From the NCBI GenBank assembly GCA_002361875.1, contig DERX01000062.1, forward strand, positions 1 through 31,450: 31,450 nt of DNA, given 5' to 3'. Origin of the DNA: Ruminococcaceae bacterium UBA3329. GTDB taxonomy: Bacteria > Bacillota > Clostridia > Oscillospirales > Acutalibacteraceae. Of this stretch, positions 14,557 through 22,978 are shown piece after piece. The notes under the pieces were generated by a model, which was given only the letters and a program-made list of their open reading frames with translations, was not told the origin of the DNA and searched no databases. Position 1 is the first letter of the stretch. Each line of letters begins with the position of its first letter. Both the position numbers and the translations under genes were made by a program.

Positions 14557-17500
14557 ATGTCCGGATTTAAAGTTTTAAGTGAAAAGTCCTCTGAATACTC
14601 TGCGGTTGTAAGATGCTTTCAAAAAGGCTTTCTTCCGCAGGGAATTTTAGGGCTTCTTCCCGTGCAAAAAGCACAGATAATTTCATCACTCACCGAGAGT
14701 CTGCAAAAAAAGGCTCTCGTAATTGTCCCTGACGAGTCCTCCGCCGCAAAGCTATGCGACGATATAAGACCCTTCGGGGTTTCAGTCTTGCAATACGTAG
14801 CCAGAAGTCTTTCATTTTACGGTCAGGACGCACAGTCCCACGAATACGAGCAAAAGCGTATAAAAACACTACGTGCTATGCTTGACGGCAATTTTCAGAT
14901 AGTTGTAGCGTCGGTTGAGGCCGCCGCAAGCTTTACAATTCCGCCCTGCGAGTTACTGCAAAAATCGGTTGTTATTAAAAAGGGTGAAGACATTTCGCTC
15001 CCGAATATTCTTTCAGCTCTTGAAAATGCAGGCTACACAAGAGTTGACGCTGTTGAGGGTGTCGGTCAGTATTCTTCACGAGGGGGAATTGTTGACTTTT
15101 TCTCGCCCGACAGTGAGAGCCCTGTACGAATTGAGCTTTGGGGCGACACCGTTGACACAATGTGTCAGTTTGACATTGAAACTCAGCGCCGCACTGTCAG
15201 CATTGACGAAATTATAATTGCCCCGTCAAAGGAGATTATTGCAGACCCCGAAGAGCTTTCCGAAAAACTTGCAAAGCTTTCCTCAGCACAAAGAGGGAAA
15301 AAAGCAGAAGCAATAAAGAAAAGCATTGAAACCGATATCGAAAGGCTTAGAAACGGACTTTCCGTAAGCTCGCCCGACAGATATTTGCCGCTTGTTTACT
15401 CCCCTGCCACGATTTTTGATTATCTCGGCTCTTCGGACGTGGTTTTTGTGTCCGAAACAGGCGCTGTAAAAGAAAGGCTCACCTCATACGGCAAGCTTTT
15501 AAACGAAGATATTAAATCCTGCTTTGAAGACGGAATACTTTGCAAGGGTCTTGACAAATTTTCATTAACATCTGCCGAGCTTTTTGGTATCTATGAAAAA
15601 TACCCGACCGCATTCCTTGACAACTTTGCAAGGGGCAGTTTTGATGTGCCGATTAAAAATCTTACAACCTTTTCGGGCGCAACGCTCCCTGTTTGGAACG
15701 GAAAATTAGATGTGCTGAAAGAGGATATTGCGCCGATTCTTTCAAAAGACGCAACCGTAACGGTATTTGCAGGTACGGACAAAAGTGCAAAAGTGCTTGC
15801 GGAAAATCTTACCGATGACGGAATACCTGCCGTTTATTTCCCTGTTATTCCGAATGAATTTCCGAAAGGCACCGTAACTGTGCTCCCCGGCTCGCTTTCT
15901 TCGGGCTTTGCTTACCCTTCTCAAAAGCTCTATGTTTTCACATATTCCCGTGTTTACACCTCGACCGTAAAAAGACGTAACAAAAATTATAAGGCAAAGG
16001 ACACCATCCATTCTCTTGACGAGCTTCACAAGGGTGATTACATTGTCCATTCCGTACACGGTATCGGTGTTTTTGAGGGTGTTACCCAGCTCCAGAACGG
16101 AAAAATAGTTAAAGATTACATTAAAATAAAATACGCAAAAAGCGATGTGCTGTATGTTCCCGTCACTCAGCTTGACCTTGTTTCAAAATATATAGGTCCG
16201 CATGAGGATGACGGCAAAGCAATAAAGCTGAACCGTCTCGGCGGCGGAGATTGGGAAAAGACCAAGTCAAAGGTTCGCAGTGCTGTTAAGGATATGGCAG
16301 ACGAGCTTATAAAGCTATATTCAAAGCGAATGGATTCAAAAGGCTTTGCGTTTTCACCCGATATTGATATGCAAAGCGACTTTGAAAGAAGATTTGAATA
16401 TGAAGAAACGGGCGACCAATTAAGATGTATAGCCGAAATAAAACACGATATGGAAATTCCGCACCCCATGGACAGACTGCTGTGCGGAGATGTCGGCTTC
16501 GGCAAAACAGAGGTCGCGCTCAGGGCTGTATTCAAATGTATTGCAGACGGCAAACAGTGTGCAATCCTTGTGCCCACAACAATTCTTGCTCTTCAGCATT
16601 ATCAAACTATTATGAAACGCTTTGACGGCTTTCCCGTTGAGGCTGAAATGCTGTCACGCTTCCGCACGGCTACTCAGCAGGCGAAAATAATTAAAGGAAT
16701 AAATTCAGGCTTTATTGACATAATTGTAGGAACGCACCGCCTTATTTCAAAGGATATTAAATTTAAGGATTTAGGTCTTTTGATTGTTGACGAGGAACAG
16801 CGTTTCGGAGTGGCTCAGAAAGAAAAGCTAAAAGAAAAATTCCCGAATGTTGACGTGCTGACGCTCTCTGCTACTCCCATACCCAGAACGCTAAATATGG
16901 CTATGTCGGGTATTCGTGATATGTCCGTTATTGAAGAGGCTCCGTCCGACCGTTTCCCTGTACAAACTTACGTTCTTGAGCATAATTTACCTCTTTTGTG
17001 CGAAGCTATGGATAAAGAGCTTCGCCGAGGCGGTCAGGTTTACTATCTTCACAACAACACGGAGGATATTGACCGCACGGCAAATAATATTAAAGAATTT
17101 TTGCCTGACGCTAAAATTGCTGTCGCTCACGGTAAAATGGACGAAGAAACGCTTTCAGGCATTTGGCGTGACCTTATGGAAGGAAACATTGACATTCTCG
17201 TCTGCACAACAATAATCGAAACGGGCGTTGACGTGCCCAACTGCAACACCCTTATTATTGAGGATGCAGATAGGTTGGGCCTTTCACAGCTTCACCAGAT
17301 AAGAGGACGAGTCGGCAGAAGCACAAGAAGAGCGTTTGCATATTTCACATACAAAAAAGACAAAAATCTTACCGAGGTTGCCTACAAGCGCTTGCAGGCA
17401 ATCCGTGAATACACCGAATTCGGCTCAGGCTTTAAAATTGCAATGCGTGACCTTGAAATCAGAGGCGCAGGTAACCTTTTAGGCGCACAACAGCACGGGC

Positions 17501-18033
17501 ATTTAGCGTCTGTCGGTTATGATATGTATATGAAGCTTTTGTCCGAAGCTATAAAGGGTGAAAAAGGCGAAGAACCGAAAAACACAAAGGACTGCCTTAT
17601 TGACCTTCAAATTAACGCACATATTCCCGACAAGTACATTACTGCGCTCTCAGCAAGGCTTATGACCTACCGCAGAATTGCCGATGTCAGAACTACGGAA
17701 GAGGCAGACGATGTGCGTGACGAGCTTCGTGACCGCTTCGGCGAGATTCCGCCGTCGGTAAACGGACTTATTGAGGTCTCACTTTGCAGGAACAGAGCCG
17801 CCGAAATAGGCATTTACGAAATAGGGCAAAAAGGGAATACGCTTGCGCTTTACTGTGAAAGCATTGAGCCTGCCCTCGTGCTTGAAATTTCATCTGTTTT
17901 GCGGGGAAGAATCAGCGTAACGGCATCCGGTAAGCAGAGCATAAATGTTAAAATGTTACCTGCGCAAAGTCCGCTTGACACGCTTACGGAAATTTTTGAC
18001 GCAGCAAAGGGTTTTGCGGTTCAAAAACTCTAA
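14557..18033 (+). CDS. mfd: Transcription-repair coupling factor Mfd
   Basis: A 1158-residue DNA translocase that pushes stalled RNA polymerase off DNA and recruits UvrA. Domains in order: an N-terminal UvrB-like region with FYGQD and YSSRGGIVDFFSP; the RNA-polymerase interaction domain starting near residue 490 with DYIVHSVHGIGVFEG; the RecG-like helicase motor with Walker A GDVGFGKTE near 643-652, DEEQRFG near 745 and LSATPIPRTL; the second motor half with RGRVGRS near 915; and the C-terminal TRCF domain. Length and motifs are standard and all motor residues are present. GGAG lies 6 nt before the ATG. It is the third gene of glmU-pth-mfd; I see no terminator after it. Confidence 0.97.
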   Translation: MSGFKVLSEKSSEYSAVVRCFQKGFLPQGILGLLPVQKAQIISSLTESLQKKALVIVPDESSAAKLCDDIRPFGVSVLQYVARSLSFYGQDAQSHEYEQKRIKTLRAMLDGNFQIVVASVEAAASFTIPPCELLQKSVVIKKGEDISLPNILSALENAGYTRVDAVEGVGQYSSRGGIVDFFSPDSESPVRIELWGDTVDTMCQFDIETQRRTVSIDEIIIAPSKEIIADPEELSEKLAKLSSAQRGKKAEAIKKSIETDIERLRNGLSVSSPDRYLPLVYSPATIFDYLGSSDVVFVSETGAVKERLTSYGKLLNEDIKSCFEDGILCKGLDKFSLTSAELFGIYEKYPTAFLDNFARGSFDVPIKNLTTFSGATLPVWNGKLDVLKEDIAPILSKDATVTVFAGTDKSAKVLAENLTDDGIPAVYFPVIPNEFPKGTVTVLPGSLSSGFAYPSQKLYVFTYSRVYTSTVKRRNKNYKAKDTIHSLDELHKGDYIVHSVHGIGVFEGVTQLQNGKIVKDYIKIKYAKSDVLYVPVTQLDLVSKYIGPHEDDGKAIKLNRLGGGDWEKTKSKVRSAVKDMADELIKLYSKRMDSKGFAFSPDIDMQSDFERRFEYEETGDQLRCIAEIKHDMEIPHPMDRLLCGDVGFGKTEVALRAVFKCIADGKQCAILVPTTILALQHYQTIMKRFDGFPVEAEMLSRFRTATQQAKIIKGINSGFIDIIVGTHRLISKDIKFKDLGLLIVDEEQRFGVAQKEKLKEKFPNVDVLTLSATPIPRTLNMAMSGIRDMSVIEEAPSDRFPVQTYVLEHNLPLLCEAMDKELRRGGQVYYLHNNTEDIDRTANNIKEFLPDAKIAVAHGKMDEETLSGIWRDLMEGNIDILVCTTIIETGVDVPNCNTLIIEDADRLGLSQLHQIRGRVGRSTRRAFAYFTYKKDKNLTEVAYKRLQAIREYTEFGSGFKIAMRDLEIRGAGNLLGAQQHGHLASVGYDMYMKLLSEAIKGEKGEEPKNTKDCLIDLQINAHIPDKYITALSARLMTYRRIADVRTTEEADDVRDELRDRFGEIPPSVNGLIEVSLCRNRAAEIGIYEIGQKGNTLALYCESIEPALVLEISSVLRGRISVTASGKQSINVKMLPAQSPLDTLTEIFDAAKGFAVQKL

Positions 18034-18036
18034 ATA

Positions 18037-18065
18037 TTGTAAATTGGATTAGAATGTGATAATAT
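18037..18065 (+). promoter_or_regulatory. Candidate promoter of the LtaS-like unit
   Basis: TTGTAA (18037-18042), 17-bp spacer, TAATAT (18060-18065) with an extended TG at 18057-18058. A perfect TATAAT at 18071-18076 is an alternative -10 but lacks a well-spaced -35. Start codon follows at 18095. Confidence 0.5.
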
Positions 18066-18094
18066 ATTCATATAATTTTAAAGGGGTGCTAAAA

Positions 18095-19927
18095 ATGCTT
18101 TGGTTATTTGCGGTAATAATACCACTTGCTTTCAGCTTAGCCGATATTTTATTTATATCGAAAGATAAAAAAATTAAGTCTAGAATTAAAACGGTTTTCC
18201 GTTATCTTTTTGCGATTGACTTAACAACCTTTTTCACACTGAAATATGTTTTAAATGTGAATAATATTTTTCAGTCCTCACTTCACGAAGGCCCTTATAT
18301 ATTAATATTTTGCTTACTCAGTATTTTCATAGGTTTTATCGCTTTATTGTTAAAGGAAATTATTCGCAGAGTGTTAGTTCTTGAAAAAGCCGAGCCGAAG
18401 AATAAAAAAGGGGTAAAAGCCTTGAAAATCATTTCTGTTATTCTGTTTTCGCTCGGTACAATCGCTTACTTTGCATCAATTTGGGGTATGGAGGCTTTCG
18501 GCAATCTCTCGCCCGATCAAATCATCATCAACATCACATCTCCCGTTGCAGGTAATGAGGTAGGCGTTTACTATTCAGTATTTGAGGGTCCTGTATTAAA
18601 ATCCGCATTTGCAATTTTTATTTTTTCTGCAATTACATTCTTCCCTTATAACATATTCTTAATTTTAAAAGAAAAAAGACATAAAATAATTTCGGAATTT
18701 GTTTTGAGGGTCGTTTCAATTTTAGTTGCAATTGCAATGCTTGTGGGCGGCTGTACCTTTGGAATTACAAAATTCCAATTACTTGATCTTGTTTCGGCAT
18801 ATTTCTTTGACTCACCGTTTATTGAGGAAAACTATGTTGCTCCCACAACCACAAACCTTAAATTTCCCGAACAAAAGCGTAATTTGATTTTAATTTATCT
18901 TGAATCAATGGAAAACACCTTCCTTTCAAAGGATTTGGGCGGATATATGGAAGAAAATCTTATTCCCGACCTCACAAAGCTTGCAGATGAAGGCTATGTT
19001 TTCTCACACACGAACAGTAAGTTCGGCGGATTTTTACCGTCGACCGGTGCAGGTTGGTCCGTAGCTTCTATGGTCAATATGGGCTTCGGCGTTCCGATGA
19101 AGGTTCCGACAGACGGCAACTCATACGGCACGGAAGGTAACTTCTTACCCGGCGGCACGGCTATCGGTGATATTTTAAAAAACCAGGGTTATGAACAAAC
19201 CGTAATGTTCGGTGCAGACGCAGCCTTCGGAGGTCTTGACCATTACTTTAAGCTTCACGGTAAATTTAATATTATTGACCACAGCGCCGCCATTGAAAAA
19301 GGCTTAATTCCCGAGGACTACTATGTTTGGTGGGGATATGAGGATGACAAACTCTATGAATTTGCAAAGAATGAGCTAACGCGCCTTTCAAATACAGGCA
19401 AGCCGTTCCATTTTATTATGGAAACTGCCGATACCCACGCCCCCGAAGGGTATTTGAGTCCAAAAGCAGAGAAAAAATTTCCCGACCAATATTCAAACGC
19501 TATTTATTACAGCCAAGCTGAAGCAGTTAAATTTGTCCGCTGGATTCAGGCACAGCCGTTCTATGACAATACTACAATTGTTATTATCGGCGACCATTTA
19601 ACAATGGCGTCGTGCATTTCGGAAACCGTTAAGAATTATCAAAGGACCTGCTTTAACCTCATTCTTAATCCTGCCGAGGATTTAAAAAAACTTCCCGAAA
19701 GCCGTTTCAAAAACCGCCAATGGGCATCATTTGATATGTTCCCCACAATGCTTTCAAGCATCGGTGTTAAGGTATACGGCAACCATTTAGGAATAGGTAC
19801 AGACCTTTTCTCAGGTGAAAAGACCCTGTTTGAGGAATACGGCGGTAACGAGGTTAACGATTTGCTTACGCAAAAGAGTAATTTCTACAATGAAAACATA
19901 CTCACAAGGCCTAAAAACAAAAACTAA
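18095..19927 (+). CDS. LtaS-family membrane phosphoglycerol transferase
   Basis: A 610-residue enzyme with about five or six N-terminal membrane helices (within 1-225) and an extracytoplasmic alkaline-phosphatase-like domain. The active-site set of the LtaS/OpgB group is visible: Glu270 in IYLESME, nucleophile Thr317 in PSTGAGW, and Asp500-His501 in IGDHLTM. LtaS enzymes transfer glycerol phosphate from phosphatidylglycerol to build lipoteichoic acid and need Mn2+. The PSTGAGW context is closer to the OpgB-like branch than to S. aureus LtaS, so the acceptor may be a different glycan. ATG 18095 was chosen because AAGGGG lies 8 nt upstream; an upstream GTG at 18056 has none. First gene of a three-gene unit with a metal exporter and a metallophosphoesterase. 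Confidence 0.87.
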   Translation: MLWLFAVIIPLAFSLADILFISKDKKIKSRIKTVFRYLFAIDLTTFFTLKYVLNVNNIFQSSLHEGPYILIFCLLSIFIGFIALLLKEIIRRVLVLEKAEPKNKKGVKALKIISVILFSLGTIAYFASIWGMEAFGNLSPDQIIINITSPVAGNEVGVYYSVFEGPVLKSAFAIFIFSAITFFPYNIFLILKEKRHKIISEFVLRVVSILVAIAMLVGGCTFGITKFQLLDLVSAYFFDSPFIEENYVAPTTTNLKFPEQKRNLILIYLESMENTFLSKDLGGYMEENLIPDLTKLADEGYVFSHTNSKFGGFLPSTGAGWSVASMVNMGFGVPMKVPTDGNSYGTEGNFLPGGTAIGDILKNQGYEQTVMFGADAAFGGLDHYFKLHGKFNIIDHSAAIEKGLIPEDYYVWWGYEDDKLYEFAKNELTRLSNTGKPFHFIMETADTHAPEGYLSPKAEKKFPDQYSNAIYYSQAEAVKFVRWIQAQPFYDNTTIVIIGDHLTMASCISETVKNYQRTCFNLILNPAEDLKKLPESRFKNRQWASFDMFPTMLSSIGVKVYGNHLGIGTDLFSGEKTLFEEYGGNEVNDLLTQKSNFYNENILTRPKNKN

Positions 19928-19944
19928 GACAAGAGGAAAGCCGA

Positions 19945-20775
19945 ATGAGAAATAGACTTGTACTGCCGCCTGCAATTGCAATTTCAGTTAACTTTATTCT
20001 GTTCTTTGTTAAATTTTATATCGGCCTCAGAACGAACTGTCTTTGCATTTACACTGATTCGGTAAATAATTTTACAGACACTGCAGCAGGTCTTTTGGCG
20101 CTTTTAGGAGTATATCTTGTCACTCGTCCCGCCACCCGCAAATACCCCTACGGCAAGGGCAGAGCAGAATATGCCGCAAGCTTTTTAATTGCAGTATTTA
20201 TGGTTGGAGCGGGACTTATTTTTGCATACAATTCCGTCGAGCGATTCTTCGCTCCCACACCGATTTGGTTTTTTGCAAGATATGCAGTAATAATCGGCAT
20301 TACCTGTATAATAAAGCTTATTATGGGCTTTACATTTTCAAAGTTTTACAAGAAAGACAAATCGCCCGTCACAAAGGCTTTAATGCTTGATTCCTTTACC
20401 GATTGCGGCATAACGCTTGTCTCGCTTATTTCGTTTACCCTTTCAAATTATACAAAATTTATTATCGATGCATATTTAGGACTGCTTATAAGCATTGTTA
20501 TTGCCGTTTTTGGGGTCAAGCTTGCCGTGTCGTCCTTCGGCAACTTAATCGGTGCAAATGACGAAGCTTTAACGGAAAAGGCTGAAAATATAATTAAAAA
20601 TATTGACTGCGAAACTAAAATTACAAGCATTGTAATTCACAATTACGGTGTTGGAAAAAATATTGCATCTATAACGCTTAACGGAAATACCAAAAAACAA
20701 AGCGACATAAAAAAAGCACTTAAAAAATCTTTGAATCTCGACAGTACAATAGAATGGGGGAATATTTATGAGTAA
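19945..20775 (+). CDS. CDF-family divalent metal exporter, Mn-type site suggested
   Basis: A 276-residue cation diffusion facilitator with six predicted helices and a C-terminal cytoplasmic domain. Helix 2 carries N41-x3-D45 and helix 5 carries D149-x3-D153; the KYPYGKGRAE loop is the usual family marker. Zinc CDFs normally have His in these positions; an Asn-Asp/Asp-Asp site is the pattern I associate with manganese exporters such as pneumococcal MntE, so Mn2+ is the inferred substrate. AGAGGAAAG precedes the ATG, 17 nt after the LtaS-like gene. The stop overlaps the next start by 8 nt, so it is translationally coupled to the phosphoesterase. Confidence 0.85.
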   Translation: MRNRLVLPPAIAISVNFILFFVKFYIGLRTNCLCIYTDSVNNFTDTAAGLLALLGVYLVTRPATRKYPYGKGRAEYAASFLIAVFMVGAGLIFAYNSVERFFAPTPIWFFARYAVIIGITCIIKLIMGFTFSKFYKKDKSPVTKALMLDSFTDCGITLVSLISFTLSNYTKFIIDAYLGLLISIVIAVFGVKLAVSSFGNLIGANDEALTEKAENIIKNIDCETKITSIVIHNYGVGKNIASITLNGNTKKQSDIKKALKKSLNLDSTIEWGNIYE

Positions 20776-22108
20776 AAAAGAAGGCTCAAACGCAAAGCAC
20801 AAAAGAGGCAAAACCGCTCTTAAAATTTTAGGGATAATTGCCGCTGTTATTACGGTTTTATCGTGTATCGGCATAATTGCAACGGCAGTCTCAAACAAAG
20901 CAAATATACAGCTTGCACAATCCTTTAAAAAGGTTCAAAGCGATGACCGTGTATTGCCTGTTTTTGAAGACGGTTATTGGACATTTACAACCGACAGAGA
21001 TTTAAAAATCTTACAGCTCACAGACATACATATCGGCGGCGGCTGGATGTCGGCAAAAAAAGACTCCTTAGCAATTAACGCAGTTGCATCTATGGTAACG
21101 GCTGAAAAACCCGACCTTGTAATTGTAACGGGCGATATTTCTTTTCCTGTCCCGTTCCAGTCAGGAACGCTTAACAATAAAAATGCGGCTAAAACATTTG
21201 CCGCTCTTATGGAGTCGTTAGAGATTTATTGGGTGCCCGTTTACGGCAACCACGACACCGAAGCCTACAGCCTTTATTCCCGTGAACAGCTTTCCGAATT
21301 TTACGGAAGCGACGATTTAAAATACTGTCTTTTTGAAACAGGCGACGAAGAGGTTGACGGCTGCGGTAACAGTGCAATCCTTGTAAAAAACAGCAAGGGT
21401 GTTATTACACAGTCACTTTTCCTTTTTGATTCGCATTCATACACTGACGGAGACAGTTTCGGCATATTCTGGAAATACGACAATATTCACGAAAACCAAA
21501 TTGAATGGTACAAAAAGCTTGTCGGCGAATTTAATGCTCAAAATGCCGAGGCTATTGAAAAGGGATATGAAACCGAGGAAGAAAAGACCGAGGCGATTAA
21601 GAAATTCGGAACTGTACCGTCTCTCGCTTTTTACCATATTCCGTCCGAAGAATATATGACAGCGTGGAAAGAATACTGTGAAAACGGCAGAAAAGACACT
21701 GAAAATGTTAAATTGCTTTACGGCACGGCAGGTGAAAGCGGCAGAGTAATATGCATCGGAACCCACCCTGACAATCTGTTTGAAACTATGCAGGAATTAG
21801 GCTCTACAAAGGGTATTTTCTGCGGCCACGACCACCTTAATACCTTCTCACTTGATTACAAGGGAATAAGGCTTACATACGGCTACAGCATTGACTACCT
21901 TGCATATTCGGGAATAAGCAAGGTAGGAACTCAAAGGGGATGTACAATTATTACAGTGTCTCCCGACGGCTCATTTACAAATGAGGGTTCAAGCTATTAT
22001 CAGGATAAATATCAGATTCTGTCAGGCGGCACAAAGGAAAGCGTTACCATGCAGGACCTTGACGCAGATGCAAACCCTGACGACCCGATTTTTAAGCTGG
22101 ACAAATAA
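20768..22108 (+). CDS. Membrane-anchored calcineurin-like metallophosphoesterase
   Basis: A 446-residue protein with a basic N-terminus, one membrane helix at about 17-41, then an extracytoplasmic phosphoesterase domain. Metal-binding motifs are in order: LTDIHIGGG (Asp86, His88), TGDIS (Asp123), GNHD (160-163), YHIP, and GHDH near the end of the core. These enzymes use a two-metal centre, often Mn2+ or Fe/Zn, to cut phosphomonoesters or diesters. The orientation, with the catalytic part outside, is inferred from the N-terminal anchor. ATG overlaps the CDF stop by 8 nt (ATGAGTAA), with a GGGGG just upstream. Natural substrate unknown; an envelope phospho-polymer or lipid is plausible given its neighbour. 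Confidence 0.85.
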   Translation: MSKKEGSNAKHKRGKTALKILGIIAAVITVLSCIGIIATAVSNKANIQLAQSFKKVQSDDRVLPVFEDGYWTFTTDRDLKILQLTDIHIGGGWMSAKKDSLAINAVASMVTAEKPDLVIVTGDISFPVPFQSGTLNNKNAAKTFAALMESLEIYWVPVYGNHDTEAYSLYSREQLSEFYGSDDLKYCLFETGDEEVDGCGNSAILVKNSKGVITQSLFLFDSHSYTDGDSFGIFWKYDNIHENQIEWYKKLVGEFNAQNAEAIEKGYETEEEKTEAIKKFGTVPSLAFYHIPSEEYMTAWKEYCENGRKDTENVKLLYGTAGESGRVICIGTHPDNLFETMQELGSTKGIFCGHDHLNTFSLDYKGIRLTYGYSIDYLAYSGISKVGTQRGCTIITVSPDGSFTNEGSSYYQDKYQILSGGTKESVTMQDLDADANPDDPIFKLDK

Positions 22109-22136
22109 GTCATAAGAAAAATAGGAGACAAAAAGC

Positions 22137-22176
22137 AAAGCCGAGATTCTTTAACGAATTTCGGCTTTTAATATTT
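22137..22176 (+). terminator. Intrinsic terminator after the LtaS/CDF/phosphoesterase unit
   Basis: AAAGCCGAGATTC (22137-22149) pairs with GAATTTCGGCTTT (22156-22168), 13 bp with one G-T, around TTTAAC. TTTTAATATTT follows. It begins 28 nt after the stop codon. Confidence 0.85.
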
Positions 22177-22198
22177 GTTGGTTTTTTATATATTTTAT

Positions 22199-22225
22199 TT
22201 GGGACGCCGGGTCGACGTCCCCTAC
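22199..22225. repeat. Short hairpin repeat, second copy
   Basis: GGGACG (22201-22206) pairs with CGTCCC (22216-22221); the sequence ends in CTAC. It aligns with the hairpin at 11404-11431 through the shared CCG-RGGTCG core and CTAC tail but differs in the stem bases, with compensating changes that keep pairing. It sits between converging genes. Confidence 0.5.
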
Positions 22226-22262
22226 TCGGCGAGCACAAAAAAAATGCATTTTTCGGTATATT

Positions 22263-22883
22263 TCATCTCACTTTAATAAGCAATGCTTTGCCTTTTTTAA
22301 CCGTTATTTCGGCGGTCTTTCCGGGCAACGGTTCATTGCTTATGCCGTACTGGTATTCACAGGTAATTTCGGCATTTTCGAGGGGAAATTTTGCGTTTTT
22401 CTCTGTTATTCCCTCGGCCTCACCCGTGATATTTAAAAGAGAAAAATATGAATATGAGCTGTCAACAAAAACAGATTCGTCCGACACTATCTGCATTTCG
22501 GAAAAATCGTCTATCATTTCCGCCTTTTTCCCAAGCGAAAACAGATAAAGCAACACAGAAACATTGCCGAGTGTGTGGTCAAGCCGTCCTCCTACTGTTC
22601 CTATTAAAATAAACTCTTCAAATCCACGCTTTACTGCTTCCTTTGCGGCGAAAAATGTGTCTGTATCGTCCTTTTCACGGGGTAAAACTATTGTTTCCAC
22701 ACTTAAATTTGGGTTTTCATAAGAATCAAAATCCCCGATAATTAAGTTCGGTTCAACGCCGAGCTTTTCTCTGTGGCGAAGTCCGCAATCGCAAAAAATA
22801 AAATAATCATCTTTGCTGATTTTTCGGCAGACAGCGTCAAAATTTTTTATATCCGCTCCGCCGACTATTACACACCTTTTCAT
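22263..22883 (-). CDS. thiN: Thiamine diphosphokinase
   Basis: A 206-residue enzyme that converts thiamine to thiamine diphosphate with ATP. Key motifs are present: the GDFDS loop (50-54), the acidic EKDDTDT run (70-76), and GGRLDHTLGN (98-107) of the thiamine-binding region. Length is typical. ATG 22883 gives the canonical MKRCVIVGGAD start. Two in-frame upstream starts (GTG 22913, ATG 22907) would add ten or eight residues, but none of the three has a good Shine-Dalgarno. A 21-codon open frame with a good ribosome site ends exactly over this ATG, so coupling is likely. It follows ylmH in the same direction. Confidence 0.93.
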   Translation of the reverse strand: MKRCVIVGGADIKNFDAVCRKISKDDYFIFCDCGLRHREKLGVEPNLIIGDFDSYENPNLSVETIVLPREKDDTDTFFAAKEAVKRGFEEFILIGTVGGRLDHTLGNVSVLLYLFSLGKKAEMIDDFSEMQIVSDESVFVDSSYSYFSLLNITGEAEGITEKNAKFPLENAEITCEYQYGISNEPLPGKTAEITVKKGKALLIKVR

Positions 22884-22945
22884 TTTAATCGCAATGCGAT
22901 ACAGCATTCGCACAAAAATTGCATAAAAAACATCTTTTTGCGCAC
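22880..22945 (-). CDS. Possible 21-residue leader peptide before thiN
   Basis: A GTG with GAAAGG 9 nt upstream opens a 21-codon frame rich in Phe, Lys and Cys (MRKKMFFMQFLCECCIALRL, then Lys) whose TGA overlaps the thiN ATG as ATGA. It starts 33 nt after the ylmH stop. Nothing in the sequence proves it is translated; the main support is that thiN itself lacks a ribosome site. Confidence 0.3.
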   Translation of the reverse strand: MRKKMFFMQFLCECCIALRLK

Positions 22946-22978
22946 GGTATCGTTCCTTTCTTCGTATTTTTCACACGG

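Noticed and set aside
22244..22260. Terminator for thiN at AAAAATGCATTTTT
   Set aside because: The palindrome has no room for a loop and no GC-rich stem, so it is a poor terminator; no better one is seen after thiN.
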